21,397 nt of DNA from Clostridiaceae bacterium (GCA_902362365.1 CABIVQ010000050.1:1-21397), one strand, 5' to 3'; shown: positions 1 through 7,777, numbered from the stretch's first letter. Notes: generated by a model not told the origin, from the sequence alone. Program-made: numbers and translations.

Positions 1-23
1 AAAAATAAAATGGAAAAAATTTC

Positions 24-70
24 AACCCTCATAATAATTGAGCGTTAGCTCTAAAATCATGAGGGTTATT
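24..70. terminator. Bidirectional hairpin terminator at the window edge
   Basis: Nine-base arms AACCCTCAT (24-32) and ATGAGGGTT (59-67) enclose an inner GAGC-GTTA-GCTC hairpin (40-51). The plus strand continues with ATTTTG, and the minus strand reads into a run of six T. It probably ends transcription of a gene lying outside the window, on either strand. Nothing else is recognisable between 71 and 184. Confidence 0.55.
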
Positions 71-184
71 TTGTAAAGTATTAAATTTTACATTAATGCA
101 ACACTAGAAAGGGTATAGTACTTATAACTTTATATATTTTATATATGATATTTATAATTATTAGAAAGTAAGATATTAAAAATA

Positions 185-233
185 AAAAATCCCTATGAAC
201 TAGATTAATAACATCTATTTCATAGAGATTTTT
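185..233 (-). terminator. Terminator of the NhaC-family gene
   Basis: The 15-base arms at 185-199 and 219-233 are complementary except at one position. That position is a C-A mismatch in plus-strand RNA but a G-U wobble in minus-strand RNA. The stem is therefore complete only for minus-strand transcripts, which fits the transporter gene ending 13 bases away. The arm ends in a T run when read on the minus strand. Confidence 0.75.
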
Positions 234-246
234 AGTACAGTTAAAT

Positions 247-1695
247 TTATATAACTTCTTTTATTTTTTTATTTTTTGATTCTTCAGCAGCTTCTTCTGA
301 AAGCTTTTCTATAGTTAATCCTGTTAATCCATAGAATAATGAGATTATTGGACAAAGTAAGTTAAAGAATGAAAATGGTAAGAATGCAAAACATCCTATA
401 TTCATTGTTGCAGACATATAAGCTCCACATGTATTCCAAGGTATAAGTGGAGAAGTTATTGTTGCACTATCTTCTAAAGCACGAGATAGATTCTTAGCTG
501 CTAAACCTTGTTTTTTGAATGCATCTCTATACATACTACCTGGTATAACTATAGCTAAGTATTGATCAGCAACTGCTAAGTTAGTTCCTATAGCAGTAAA
601 TATTGTAGCAGCAATTAGGCCAAATGTTCCTTTAGCAATCTTAAGTATTGCCACTGCAAGAGCTTGAAGTATACCTGATTTTTCTAGAATACCACCTGTA
701 ACTAAAGCACACATCATAAGTGCTACTGTATCCAACATACTTTCAAGTCCACCGCGAGAAAGTAGTTCATCTACAAAGACCATACCACTGTTTGAAGTAT
801 ATCCAACTTTAGCTGTTACTATTACATCGGCAACTGAGTTTCCTTGGAATACCACAGCTACGAAACCTCCAAGTAAAGCTCCAGTCATAAGAGCTGGTAT
901 AGCAGGTACTTTTAAAATAACCATAGTTATAACAGCTATAGGAACTAAAAATAAAAATGGAGACAAAGTATTAAAACTATTAAGTAATGAATTTTGTATT
1001 TCTGTTATTTGTGATGTATTTATTTGACTTCCTGCATATTTCATTCCTAGTATTCCATAAAGAATAAGTGATATTGCTAAAGCAGGCACAGTCGTGTATA
1101 ACATGTGTTTTATATGATCAAATAAATTAGTTCCAGCCATTGCAGGAGCTAAGTTTGTAGTATCAGATAAAGGAGACATCTTATCTCCAAAATATGCTCC
1201 AGATATTATTGCGCCGGCAATTATACTGCTTGGTATACCTAAGGCACTTCCTATACCTAATAAAGCTATACCTATTGTACCTACAGTTGTCCATGATGAA
1301 CCTGTTGAAATAGATACAATTGCACAGATAATAGTTGTAGCAACTAAGAATATACTAGGAGATAATATGTTAAGTCCCCAATATATCATAGAAGGTACTA
1401 TACCACTTATAATCCAAGTTCCTATTAAAATACCTACTACTAAAAGAATTAAAATTGACTGCATTGTGGTATTAATAGTTTCTAAAATTCCTTCTTCTAA
1501 TTCTTTCCATGTAAATCCTAATTTAAATATAGCTATACAACCTGCAAATAAACCGCCTAAGATTAAAGGTATATGTGCTGAAATTTCGTAATCTTTTAGT
1601 ACAACTAAGCATGTAACTAAAGTGACTATTAAAAAGCCTACACATAATATTGCGTCAAACAATGTTGCTTGTTTTTTTTCTCTTGTTGATGTCAT
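247..1695 (-). CDS. nhaC: NhaC-family transporter, probable lysine transporter (LysW-like)
   Basis: A 482-residue, strongly hydrophobic protein with about a dozen membrane segments. It has the Gly/Ser/Asp-rich loops typical of the NhaC family in the ion transporter superfamily, for example GAYFGDKMSPLSDTTNLA and a later stretch NLAVADQYLAIVIPG. The family is named for Na+/H+ exchange at the cell membrane. The ATG at 1695 was chosen because AAGGGGG lies just upstream on the minus strand; a reading-frame extension to 1788 runs into the leader hairpin and has no ribosome site. A lysine riboswitch precedes the gene. From comparative genomics, NhaC-type genes under this riboswitch were proposed to encode a lysine transporter (LysW), so lysine import is more likely than sodium export. 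The substrate is inferred. The unit is a single gene with its own terminator at 185-233. Confidence 0.92.
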   Translation of the reverse strand: MTSTREKKQATLFDAILCVGFLIVTLVTCLVVLKDYEISAHIPLILGGLFAGCIAIFKLGFTWKELEEGILETINTTMQSILILLVVGILIGTWIISGIVPSMIYWGLNILSPSIFLVATTIICAIVSISTGSSWTTVGTIGIALLGIGSALGIPSSIIAGAIISGAYFGDKMSPLSDTTNLAPAMAGTNLFDHIKHMLYTTVPALAISLILYGILGMKYAGSQINTSQITEIQNSLLNSFNTLSPFLFLVPIAVITMVILKVPAIPALMTGALLGGFVAVVFQGNSVADVIVTAKVGYTSNSGMVFVDELLSRGGLESMLDTVALMMCALVTGGILEKSGILQALAVAILKIAKGTFGLIAATIFTAIGTNLAVADQYLAIVIPGSMYRDAFKKQGLAAKNLSRALEDSATITSPLIPWNTCGAYMSATMNIGCFAFLPFSFFNLLCPIISLFYGLTGLTIEKLSEEAAEESKNKKIKEVI

Positions 1696-1748
1696 AATAG
1701 ACCCCCTTAATTTTCTGTTGAATATAACCTGATATTTAAAATAGGGAT

Positions 1749-1777
1749 AAAAAAATAGAGTAGAAGTTTCTACTCTA
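1749..1777 (-). terminator. Attenuator hairpin of the lysine riboswitch
   Basis: Minus-strand arms TAGAGTAGAA and TTCTACTCTA (1756-1777) are perfect complements. They are followed on the minus strand by seven T (1749-1755), giving an intrinsic terminator in the leader of the NhaC-family gene. Its 5' arm region (1773-1781) can instead pair with the 3' strand of the riboswitch P1 helix (1809-1817), nine pairs including two G-U. This is the expected off/on switch, with lysine binding favouring termination. Confidence 0.85.
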
Positions 1778-1811
1778 GACTTAATCATTTTTATACAGTA
1801 TATGACTTAAT

Positions 1812-1982
1812 CTAAAGATAGCACTCCACAAATTCTTGTGACAGTGTTATACATATTATGCATAACCCCAACATATAAGCTTAAAGCGTCACTTATATAT
1901 TTCGGCAATGTTACCTTTTATTTTGCTTCACTGTGCTTAACTCTGCAAAACTACTTATTAACAATGCAACCTCTATCATTAG
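1812..1982 (-). ncRNA. Lysine riboswitch (L-box) aptamer
   Basis: The minus strand carries the L-box landmarks in order: GATAGAGGTTGC, AAGTAG, GCCGAA, ACTGTCAC and TGTGGAGTGCTATC. The ends CTAATGATAG (1973-1982) and CTATCTTTAG (1812-1821) form P1 with one mismatch. The spacing and total length (about 171 nt) fit the five-helix lysine aptamer known from lysC leaders. It lies 117 bases upstream of the NhaC-family start and is followed by an attenuator hairpin. Lysine binding should therefore lower expression of the transporter. The motif match is read by eye and is strong. Confidence 0.93.
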
Positions 1983-2010
1983 TTATATTCGATATTAAAT
2001 TACAAAAAAT

Positions 2011-2019
2011 ATTATACCA
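2011..2019 (-). promoter_or_regulatory. Extended -10 promoter of the riboswitch transcript
   Basis: The minus strand reads TGGTATAAT, a perfect -10 with the TGn extension, about 30 bases upstream of the aptamer. No good -35 is visible at 16-18 bases, which is tolerable for an extended -10 promoter. Transcription would start near 2004. Confidence 0.6.
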
Positions 2020-2033
2020 TAGCTAGGTAGAAA

Positions 2034-2064
2034 TTGAAATAGATAAATAAACAAATAGTATAAT
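2034..2064 (+). promoter_or_regulatory. Candidate sigma-A promoter of the RNase H gene
   Basis: TTGAAA (2034-2039) and TATAAT (2059-2064) are separated by 19 bases, slightly longer than ideal. The site lies about 100 bases ahead of the TTG start and back to back with the minus-strand riboswitch promoter. Confidence 0.4.
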
Positions 2065-2167
2065 TAAGAAATAAAACTTCAAAAATATATGAGTTTAAGT
2101 TAAAATATTTAGTGATTTAATACGGATTATTATAGCAATAATTATTAAAATATAGGAGTGATTAAAT

Positions 2168-2767
2168 TTGAGTAAAAAGAAGTTTTATGCTGTGAAAAAA
2201 GGTAAGTGTGTTGGTATATATAATACATGGGATGAATGTAAATCTCAGGTTAATGGATTTTCAGGAGCAGAATATAAAAGTTTTTTAACTATGGATGAAG
2301 CGAAAGAGTATGTTTATGGGAAAAAAGAAATAGTTATAAGAGATGAAAGTAATTTAGTAGAAGCATATGTTGACGGAAGTTATGAACACTGTATAAGAGA
2401 ATATGGATCTGGTGTTGTTATTCTTAAAAATGGAGAAGTTCAAAAAACTTATAGTGAAAAAGGAAATGAGGAATCTCTTGTAACTATGAGAAATGTAGCT
2501 GGAGAAATAGAAGCAGCAAAATTAGCTATGTCTTATTGTCTTGATAATAATATAGAAAATTTAGTACTTTATTTTGATTATGAAGGTATTGAAAAATGGT
2601 GTACAGGAGTATGGAAAACAAATAAAACTGGTACTATAGACTATAAGAAATACTATGACAGTATAAAAGATAAATTAAATGTTAAGTTTGTTAAAGTTAA
2701 AGCTCACTCAGGTGATAAATATAATGAAGAAGCTGATAAATTAGCAAAAAAAGCAATCGGGCTGTAA
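2168..2767 (+). CDS. Ribonuclease H with N-terminal viroplasmin domain
   Basis: A 199-residue protein that should cut the RNA strand of RNA-DNA hybrids in the cytoplasm. Residues 1-50 match the small viroplasmin (caulimovirus VI) fold that binds hybrids in RNase H1 enzymes, with FYAVKKGKCVGIYNTWDEC and an FSGAEYKSF stretch. The catalytic domain follows, with the acidic set D69 (YVDGSY), E113 (AGEIEAAK), D137 (YFDYEG) and D190 (EEADKLAKK), plus a KAHSGD histidine near residue 178. Start is TTG, supported by TAGGAG nine to ten bases upstream; no better ATG exists. It is a single-gene unit ended by the hairpin at 2773-2809. Family assignment is secure. This type is common in Firmicutes, and whether it is the main RNase HI of the cell cannot be judged here. 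Confidence 0.93.
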   Translation: MSKKKFYAVKKGKCVGIYNTWDECKSQVNGFSGAEYKSFLTMDEAKEYVYGKKEIVIRDESNLVEAYVDGSYEHCIREYGSGVVILKNGEVQKTYSEKGNEESLVTMRNVAGEIEAAKLAMSYCLDNNIENLVLYFDYEGIEKWCTGVWKTNKTGTIDYKKYYDSIKDKLNVKFVKVKAHSGDKYNEEADKLAKKAIGL

Positions 2768-2772
2768 ATAGC

Positions 2773-2809
2773 AAAAGCTCCACAATATAAATATGATTAT
2801 GGAGCTTTT
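2773..2809. terminator. Shared terminator between convergent genes
   Basis: Arms AAAAGCTCCA (2773-2782) and TGGAGCTTTT (2800-2809) are perfect complements around a 17-base loop, between the plus-strand RNase H gene and the minus-strand CotE-like gene. T runs flank it in both reading directions, so it can serve both. Confidence 0.75.
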
Positions 2810-2830
2810 AAATATATAAGGTTTTTTTAA

Positions 2831-4582
2831 TTAAGCTTCAAATGGTCCGTAGATATCCTCTAATTCTTTTGAGAAGTTAAGTGGATTATTAATTGATTCA
2901 TACATAGCTCGAGCAAGTATATTTGCTTGATCAAAAGTTGATGTCCAAGAGAATATTCCTCCAAGACAGTTATTTAGTACGTATTGTCCTTTTATATATA
3001 TTGATAGGTCATTATCGAATGACATAGCAAACTGACCATCTTTTACAAGGTAAGGTACTTTAGCTGTATCATCAAATCTATAATCATATCCATTTTTATT
3101 TATATAATTTCTTCTTAGTTCATCATAAGATGCAGTTGTTGTAGCACCTAATCTTCCGTAGAATGGAACTCCTAATAATATCTTTTCAGAAGGCATACCG
3201 TTATTTATTAAATTTTGTACCATTGCATCTACACTATAACCAGGCAATGATAAATTTGAATCATATAAGTTTGCTTGATGTCTTCTTCCTCTTTCGCCTG
3301 TTTCTCCAGCAGTAAAATCATAACTCATAAGGTTAAAATGAGTTATTAAAGGAGCTATTTTATCTATTTCTGCACTTCTAGTTGTATATCCGCTATCACC
3401 AGTTCCTGCTACACTTAACCATGCATCGTCCCCTATAACATCTCTAATTGCAGTTATTAAAAGAGTAAAATTTTCTCTATCTTGTGGGCTAGATTTTATT
3501 CCAGCTGCACTACTTCCAGGATATTCCCAGTCTAAATCTATTCCATCTAAGCCATAATCATTTATAAGTTCATTTACATTTCTAGCAAAATCATATCTAG
3601 ATCTAGGTGTAGATGCCGCATCAGAGAAACCTTCAGCCCCCCATCCTCCAATAGCAGCTATAATTTTAAGACTAGGTTTTGAGTTTTTAAGAGAAAGTAA
3701 ATAATTTAAATAATTAGGAGTTGGGACTAACAAAGTTCCATCTGGATTAATTTCAACGAAGGCATAAATAACAGCATCTAAAAATCTAGGGTCAACATTT
3801 TTAGGATTACCAAATACATATTCCATAACTATAGGAGAAAGATTAGGGCAATTAGGATTACCTTCTTTTTGTTCACCAGGTGCATTTATCGGAGGTCTAT
3901 TCATGTAATTCATAGCCTCACAAGTAGCGGTTTTTTTAGAATTAGCCTCAGGCATAAAACATAAGTACCAATCCATGCATTGATATTCTTTGCTGCAGGA
4001 TTTAACTCTGTTTTTTAATTCTTTACATGTCTTAGGTGGAGGTAATACAACAGGCAAACCAGGTAACCAGTTAGCTGGAGTAACTACGTTGTCTCTGTCT
4101 GATGTTTGCAGTGCATCAATAATTCTTATTATTTCTGGTATGTTTCTACCTGTAGTCATAGGATAATAAAGTATAGTTCTTAGAACTTGTTTATCATCTA
4201 TAATAAATACGGAACGAACAGTGGTTGTGTTGTTAACTGGTTCAGAAATCATACCATATAATCTAGCGACCCTCGTACTAGAATCATCTATTATTGGAAA
4301 TGGTATATCGATACCAGTAAGAGTACATATATTGTAAATCCAAGCTAGATGAGAACTATTACTATCTACACTAAGACCTATAAGATCAGTATTTCTTTTT
4401 TGAAACTCGTCATAATACTTTGCAAAGCATATGAATTCTGTAGTACAAACTGGTGTAAAGTCACCAGGATGAGAAAATAATACAACCCATTTACCTTTAT
4501 AATCTGATAATCTAATAGGACCCATAGTTGTATTGGCTTCGAAATCAGGAGCAGTTGATCCTAAACTTGGAAGACTTGGCAT
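2831..4582 (-). CDS. cotE: CotE-like spore coat protein: peroxiredoxin-chitinase fusion
   Basis: A 583-residue two-enzyme protein. Residues 1-180 form a 1-Cys (Prx6-type) peroxiredoxin with the peroxidatic motif PGDFTPVCTTEF (Cys46). Residues 186-245 are a linker with six cysteines (186, 196, 202, 208, 221, 245). Residues 245-560 form a glycosyl hydrolase 18 domain with the signature DGIDLDWEYP, where D346, D349, D351 and the acid E353 are all present. The order matches CotE, the spore coat protein of Clostridioides difficile that has both activities and binds mucin. It is shorter than that protein as I remember it (about 710 residues). There is no signal peptide, as expected for a coat protein made in the mother cell. 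ATG at 4582 sits eight bases after AAGGGG; a GTG at 4591 is too close to that site. A candidate sigma-K promoter lies upstream. Function is inferred from the family. Confidence 0.92.
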   Translation of the reverse strand: MPSLPSLGSTAPDFEANTTMGPIRLSDYKGKWVVLFSHPGDFTPVCTTEFICFAKYYDEFQKRNTDLIGLSVDSNSSHLAWIYNICTLTGIDIPFPIIDDSSTRVARLYGMISEPVNNTTTVRSVFIIDDKQVLRTILYYPMTTGRNIPEIIRIIDALQTSDRDNVVTPANWLPGLPVVLPPPKTCKELKNRVKSCSKEYQCMDWYLCFMPEANSKKTATCEAMNYMNRPPINAPGEQKEGNPNCPNLSPIVMEYVFGNPKNVDPRFLDAVIYAFVEINPDGTLLVPTPNYLNYLLSLKNSKPSLKIIAAIGGWGAEGFSDAASTPRSRYDFARNVNELINDYGLDGIDLDWEYPGSSAAGIKSSPQDRENFTLLITAIRDVIGDDAWLSVAGTGDSGYTTRSAEIDKIAPLITHFNLMSYDFTAGETGERGRRHQANLYDSNLSLPGYSVDAMVQNLINNGMPSEKILLGVPFYGRLGATTTASYDELRRNYINKNGYDYRFDDTAKVPYLVKDGQFAMSFDNDLSIYIKGQYVLNNCLGGIFSWTSTFDQANILARAMYESINNPLNFSKELEDIYGPFEA

Positions 4583-4637
4583 AAAAATCACCCCTTAATA
4601 AATAAAATATAATCTATTTCATAGTATTAAAAAATAT

Positions 4638-4664
4638 TATTTTATGTTACTGTACCAAAAAGTC
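4638..4664 (-). promoter_or_regulatory. Candidate sigma-K promoter of the CotE-like gene
   Basis: On the minus strand CATAAAATA (4638-4646) matches the sigma-K -10 pattern CATAnnnTA. An AC pair (4662-4663) lies 15 bases upstream, as in the short sigma-K -35. The position, about 55 bases before the start codon, fits late mother-cell expression of a coat protein. The motif is short and the region AT-rich, so a chance match is possible. Confidence 0.5.
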
Positions 4665-4719
4665 TATAAAAAAATATAGTAAAATTACCGTAATAAATAA
4701 CAAAATATTACAATAACAA

Positions 4720-4748
4720 TTGCTATTTTTAGATAAATTTGGTATAGT
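4720..4748 (+). promoter_or_regulatory. Sigma-A promoter of the small membrane protein gene
   Basis: TTGCTA (4720-4725) and TATAGT (4743-4748) have an ideal 17-base spacer. They lie about 50 bases ahead of the TTG start at 4797. Confidence 0.6.
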
Positions 4749-4796
4749 TAATGATAAATACAGATGTTCATAATTGTTATTATAGGGGTGAGTAAT

Positions 4797-5078
4797 TTGA
4801 AAAAAGTAGTAAAAATCCTTATTATGTCACTCATGGTATGTTTTTTTGTAACTTCTACGCTATTTATTTCAAATATTTTTATGGGGGTAGCTGTAGGAAT
4901 TAGATATTATTTTATGCTTTTCCAGTTTGGAACTTTGGCATTATTCGGAACTTTATTCTTATGTAATATGAATCGTATATTTGCTAAGAAAAGAAGGGTA
5001 CCTCAAGCGAGAGTTGCTAAAAAGACAACTAGTACTAAAAAGCAGAAACAAAATATATCACGAAGAAAAGTATCTTAA
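4797..5078 (+). CDS. Small membrane protein of unknown function
   Basis: I do not recognise this 93-residue protein. It has two hydrophobic segments (about residues 6-28 and 34-54) joined by a short loop. The tail is strongly basic (KKRR, KKTTSTKKQKQ, SRRK), probably facing the cytoplasm by the positive-inside rule. TTG at 4797 was chosen because AGGGGTG ends six bases upstream. An ATG 33 bases earlier lies in frame but has no ribosome site, and the ribosome site itself would then be coding. A good sigma-A promoter precedes it and a strong terminator follows at 5141-5182, so it is a single-gene unit diverging from the coat gene. Nothing indicates its role. Confidence 0.65.
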   Translation: MKKVVKILIMSLMVCFFVTSTLFISNIFMGVAVGIRYYFMLFQFGTLALFGTLFLCNMNRIFAKKRRVPQARVAKKTTSTKKQKQNISRRKVS

Positions 5079-5083
5079 AGTGT

Positions 5084-5123
5084 GCTATAATAAGTGTATA
5101 TAAATTTAATGACATTAAATTTA
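5084..5123 (+). promoter_or_regulatory. Extended -10 followed by a perfect 23-base palindrome
   Basis: TGCTATAAT (5083-5091) is an extended -10. About ten bases further, TAAATTTAATG-A-CATTAAATTTA (5101-5123) is a perfect inverted repeat centred just after the expected start point. This is the usual place for a repressor operator, although an AT-rich palindrome can also arise by chance. A strong terminator begins 18 bases later (5141). Confidence 0.4.
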
Positions 5124-5140
5124 GAACTTATGATATGTAG

Positions 5141-5190
5141 AAATGGGACTATAAATGATAATAATCATTTGTAGTCCCATTTTTATTTAT
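5141..5190 (+). terminator. Strong intrinsic terminator
   Basis: Nineteen-base arms (5141-5159 and 5164-5182) pair completely in plus-strand RNA, with one U-G wobble and a four-base AATA loop. A T-rich tail follows. It ends the small membrane protein gene, and also any transcript from the -10 at 5086, and it separates them from the phosphatase gene. Confidence 0.85.
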
Positions 5191-5271
5191 GAATAAATTA
5201 TAAATGGGAATAGTTTCTAATCTACAATAATAAAGAATAAATAAGAGGTAGTGAATTATAGGAGGTTAGGG

Positions 5272-6048
5272 ATGGAATTTGATGTATTTTACAGCAGTGT
5301 AGTAGGTTATAAGAATATATTAAAGGGTAAGTCTTCACAGGATTATTGTGAATATAAGAAAATTAAAAATGGAATAATTTGTGCCTTAGCCGATGGTCAT
5401 AGCACTGAATTTTTTGAATATAGTGATGTTGGTGCAAAATTTGCTTGTAAAGCTGGAATTTTTATTTTAGAGGAATATATAAATAAAAATGGATATGGAC
5501 TTAATAAAATAAGAGAGGACTTAGACAAGGGAGTGTTTCAGAAAAATATATATAATAAATGGATAGAACTAGTAGATAATCACTTTAAGAATGGTATTCC
5601 TATAGTATTTAGAACTCAGTATGTAAAGTATTCAACAACCTTAGTTTTAGTTTTAGCGTGCGATAAATTCAGAATATATTTCAATATAGGTGATAGTACA
5701 ATTTTAATAAAAAGGTTCAATAAATATGCAAAAGTATTAGGTAACAACAATGGATATTTAGTAAAATCACTAGGAAAAGAAGAGGCTTATAAAGATATAG
5801 AGTATTATATAGAAGAAGTAAATGAAAATAACAAAGACGATTGTATAATTATATTTAGTGATGGGTATAGTGATGGATTTGAAAGTTTTAAAGATATGAC
5901 AAATGACTTAGAAGAAACAATTAGGATATATGATAAAAATGTCTTTTCAAAATTATTTATAACTAAAAACTATAAAAAACATCTTGAAAAAATCACTAAA
6001 GAAAAAAGTTATGACGATATATCAATAATGTTTATTAAGAGTATATAA
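5272..6048 (+). CDS. PP2C-family serine/threonine protein phosphatase
   Basis: A 258-residue soluble protein of the metal-dependent PP2C phosphatase family, which removes phosphate from Ser/Thr in proteins. The metal-binding motifs appear in order: SQDYCEY near residue 25, ADGHS with D41, NIGDST with D141, FSDGYSDG with D197 and YDDIS with D248/D249. There is no membrane segment or added sensor domain. ATG at 5272 is preceded by TAGGAGG six bases upstream; a GTG at 5251 would place this site inside the coding region. No partner kinase gene lies in the window. The next gene downstream, after 201 bases, is an anchored TPR protein, which could be a target or scaffold, but that is a guess. The substrate is unknown. 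Confidence 0.88.
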   Translation: MEFDVFYSSVVGYKNILKGKSSQDYCEYKKIKNGIICALADGHSTEFFEYSDVGAKFACKAGIFILEEYINKNGYGLNKIREDLDKGVFQKNIYNKWIELVDNHFKNGIPIVFRTQYVKYSTTLVLVLACDKFRIYFNIGDSTILIKRFNKYAKVLGNNNGYLVKSLGKEEAYKDIEYYIEEVNENNKDDCIIIFSDGYSDGFESFKDMTNDLEETIRIYDKNVFSKLFITKNYKKHLEKITKEKSYDDISIMFIKSI

Positions 6049-6148
6049 AACATAAATGGAATATAACTAATAAGAAAAAATAATTTCCTTCTAATTATAT
6101 TTTATAAAAACAGTATTTATAATATATTTATACTATATTTATACTATA

Positions 6149-6178
6149 TTGTTTTTAAATGTAAATATTAGATATAAT
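6149..6178 (+). promoter_or_regulatory. Candidate sigma-A promoter of the TPR protein gene
   Basis: TTGTTT (6149-6154) and TATAAT (6173-6178) have an 18-base spacer and lie about 70 bases before the ATG. Just upstream is a tandem repeat of the 11-mer TATTTATACTA (6125-6146). A second TATAAT at 6184 is an alternative -10. Confidence 0.45.
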
Positions 6179-6249
6179 ATGCTATAATAAAAAAGAAAAA
6201 ATATGAAGTTCATGTAAATATTTTTATAAAAAATAGGAAGGAAAGAATA

Positions 6250-7641
6250 ATGAAACTTAGGGAACTATTAGATAAATTTGCTGACTTTATAGACAATAAC
6301 AGAGAGAATATAACTAAATTCTTATTAGTAATATTAGCTTCTATTTCGTTAATGATAGTGTTTTTTATTAGTAGTGATGAGATGAGTATAAGTAAAGAAG
6401 TTGACCATTTAGTAAAAAATATAGAATCAAGAAAATATCAGATTGCTTATGATTATTATGAAGGTTTAAAAACTAATTTTTCTGATTCGAAGATGAAAAG
6501 GTTTAATAAATCAGTATCTAAGAAAATCAACTCTGTAATTATAAATAATGGAGATAAATATATAAATGGTCAGATAACAAAGGAACAATATATTGGTTTG
6601 ATAAATACAACAAATGCTTTAAGTGAAATTAGTATAAATGTAGAAAATTTAATAGAGCAAGCTAAAAGAGTAGATGAAATGTATTTACAAGAAAATATAT
6701 CCTATGATGTAGCGTTATCTTATATGAATATTGCATCTAGTTTAAATGGGGTAAATGAAGAGTTAGATGATTATAAACAAAATATTAAAGATTTTTATGA
6801 ATCGAGAGCTGTTTATGAAGAGGCAACAAATAATCAACAAGTAAAAAAATATCATGAAGCTATAGAGGGTTATAATAAAGTTTCAGATAAAGACAAGAAA
6901 TATTATAAGCTAGCTAAAATGGCAAAAGAAGAGTGCATAAATATAATGTATGATTATTATATACAAAAAGCTACTGAAGCTAATGAAAAAGGTAATTATG
7001 ATGAGGCTATTAAGTATATAAGTTATCTTAAACCTTATTACCAAGATGACGAAAAAATAGCATCATTGGAAAGTGAATATCAAGAAAATTTAGAGCTATA
7101 TACTATGAGTACAGATGATATTATAGGCTTAATATCTAAAAAAATGGAATCTGGTAGAGAAGGTCTTAGTATAAATTCTTATCAACAAATGATAAATGGA
7201 GGTAAGTTTTATTACGTTGAATTATATAAGTATGACACATTAATTGATGAAATTTTAGTAGATTCTAAAACTAAGAAAATTTACTCTTATAAATCAAATG
7301 ATAAAGATTATAATGCTACATATAGTGACGGATACTTTAAAGTAACGCCAAATGGAGAATTTAGATTTGCTCTTAGTGAAGGTGAATGTAGCTTTGCATT
7401 AGAAAATAAGTTAAAAGAAAAAGATGAGACATTTAAAAGTATAGAAATAGTATCAGATCAAAATAGTAATAAATACGTAAAAAATAATCAAGTTTTAAAA
7501 GGCTTTTTAAAAAGCAATAAAAATGCATACTATTATGCATTAGTAAATAAAGGTTTCTTTAAGAAAAAAGAATTATACCTTATAGATATGTACACTAAGA
7601 ACATATATAAAGTAGAAAATGATAAGGTTGTAAATTATTAA
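6250..7641 (+). CDS. Membrane-anchored TPR-like protein of unknown function
   Basis: I do not recognise the full 463-residue protein. Residues 22-40 form one membrane segment after a short charged N-terminus, and the rest is hydrophilic. Residues 45-285 are helical and Tyr/Lys/Glu-rich with TPR-like units, the clearest being GNYDEAIKYISYL near residue 247. The C-terminal 170 residues look like a beta-rich domain (SKTKKIYSYKSNDKDY, YLIDMYTKNIYKVEND) of no family I can name. The N-terminus fits a tail-in anchor, so most of the protein probably lies outside the cell, but the topology is not certain. ATG 6250 follows AGGAAGGAAAG. The unit has its own candidate promoter and a terminator that overlaps the stop codon (7634-7667). 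Confidence 0.75.
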   Translation: MKLRELLDKFADFIDNNRENITKFLLVILASISLMIVFFISSDEMSISKEVDHLVKNIESRKYQIAYDYYEGLKTNFSDSKMKRFNKSVSKKINSVIINNGDKYINGQITKEQYIGLINTTNALSEISINVENLIEQAKRVDEMYLQENISYDVALSYMNIASSLNGVNEELDDYKQNIKDFYESRAVYEEATNNQQVKKYHEAIEGYNKVSDKDKKYYKLAKMAKEECINIMYDYYIQKATEANEKGNYDEAIKYISYLKPYYQDDEKIASLESEYQENLELYTMSTDDIIGLISKKMESGREGLSINSYQQMINGGKFYYVELYKYDTLIDEILVDSKTKKIYSYKSNDKDYNATYSDGYFKVTPNGEFRFALSEGECSFALENKLKEKDETFKSIEIVSDQNSNKYVKNNQVLKGFLKSNKNAYYYALVNKGFFKKKELYLIDMYTKNIYKVENDKVVNY

Positions 7642-7667
7642 AGCGTGTTTATACACGCTTTAATAAT
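7634..7667 (+). terminator. Terminator overlapping a stop codon
   Basis: Fifteen-base perfect arms (7634-7648 and 7653-7667) around a TTAT loop. The TAA stop of the TPR protein gene (7639-7641) lies inside the 5' arm. The following T run is weak (TTTAATAATTAG), so termination may be partial. Confidence 0.65.
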
Positions 7668-7777
7668 TAGCATAAAAGTTCGAATAAAAATTTTCCATGT
7701 AAATTTAAAGGATAATTTGTGATAATAGATAAATATATAATGAGTACAAAACATAATTTAAGTAAGGAGAATTAGTA

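Noticed and set aside
72..92. TGTAAA/TTTACA inverted repeat
   Set aside because: Six-base arms in AT-rich DNA with no promoter or gene nearby; chance is likely.
1367..1591. A 74-codon plus-strand frame inside the NhaC-family gene
   Set aside because: It is antisense to a strongly supported transporter and lacks start signals.
1838..2026. A 62-codon open frame on the plus strand
   Set aside because: It lies across the lysine riboswitch on the other strand, has no ribosome site, and its protein shows no family features.
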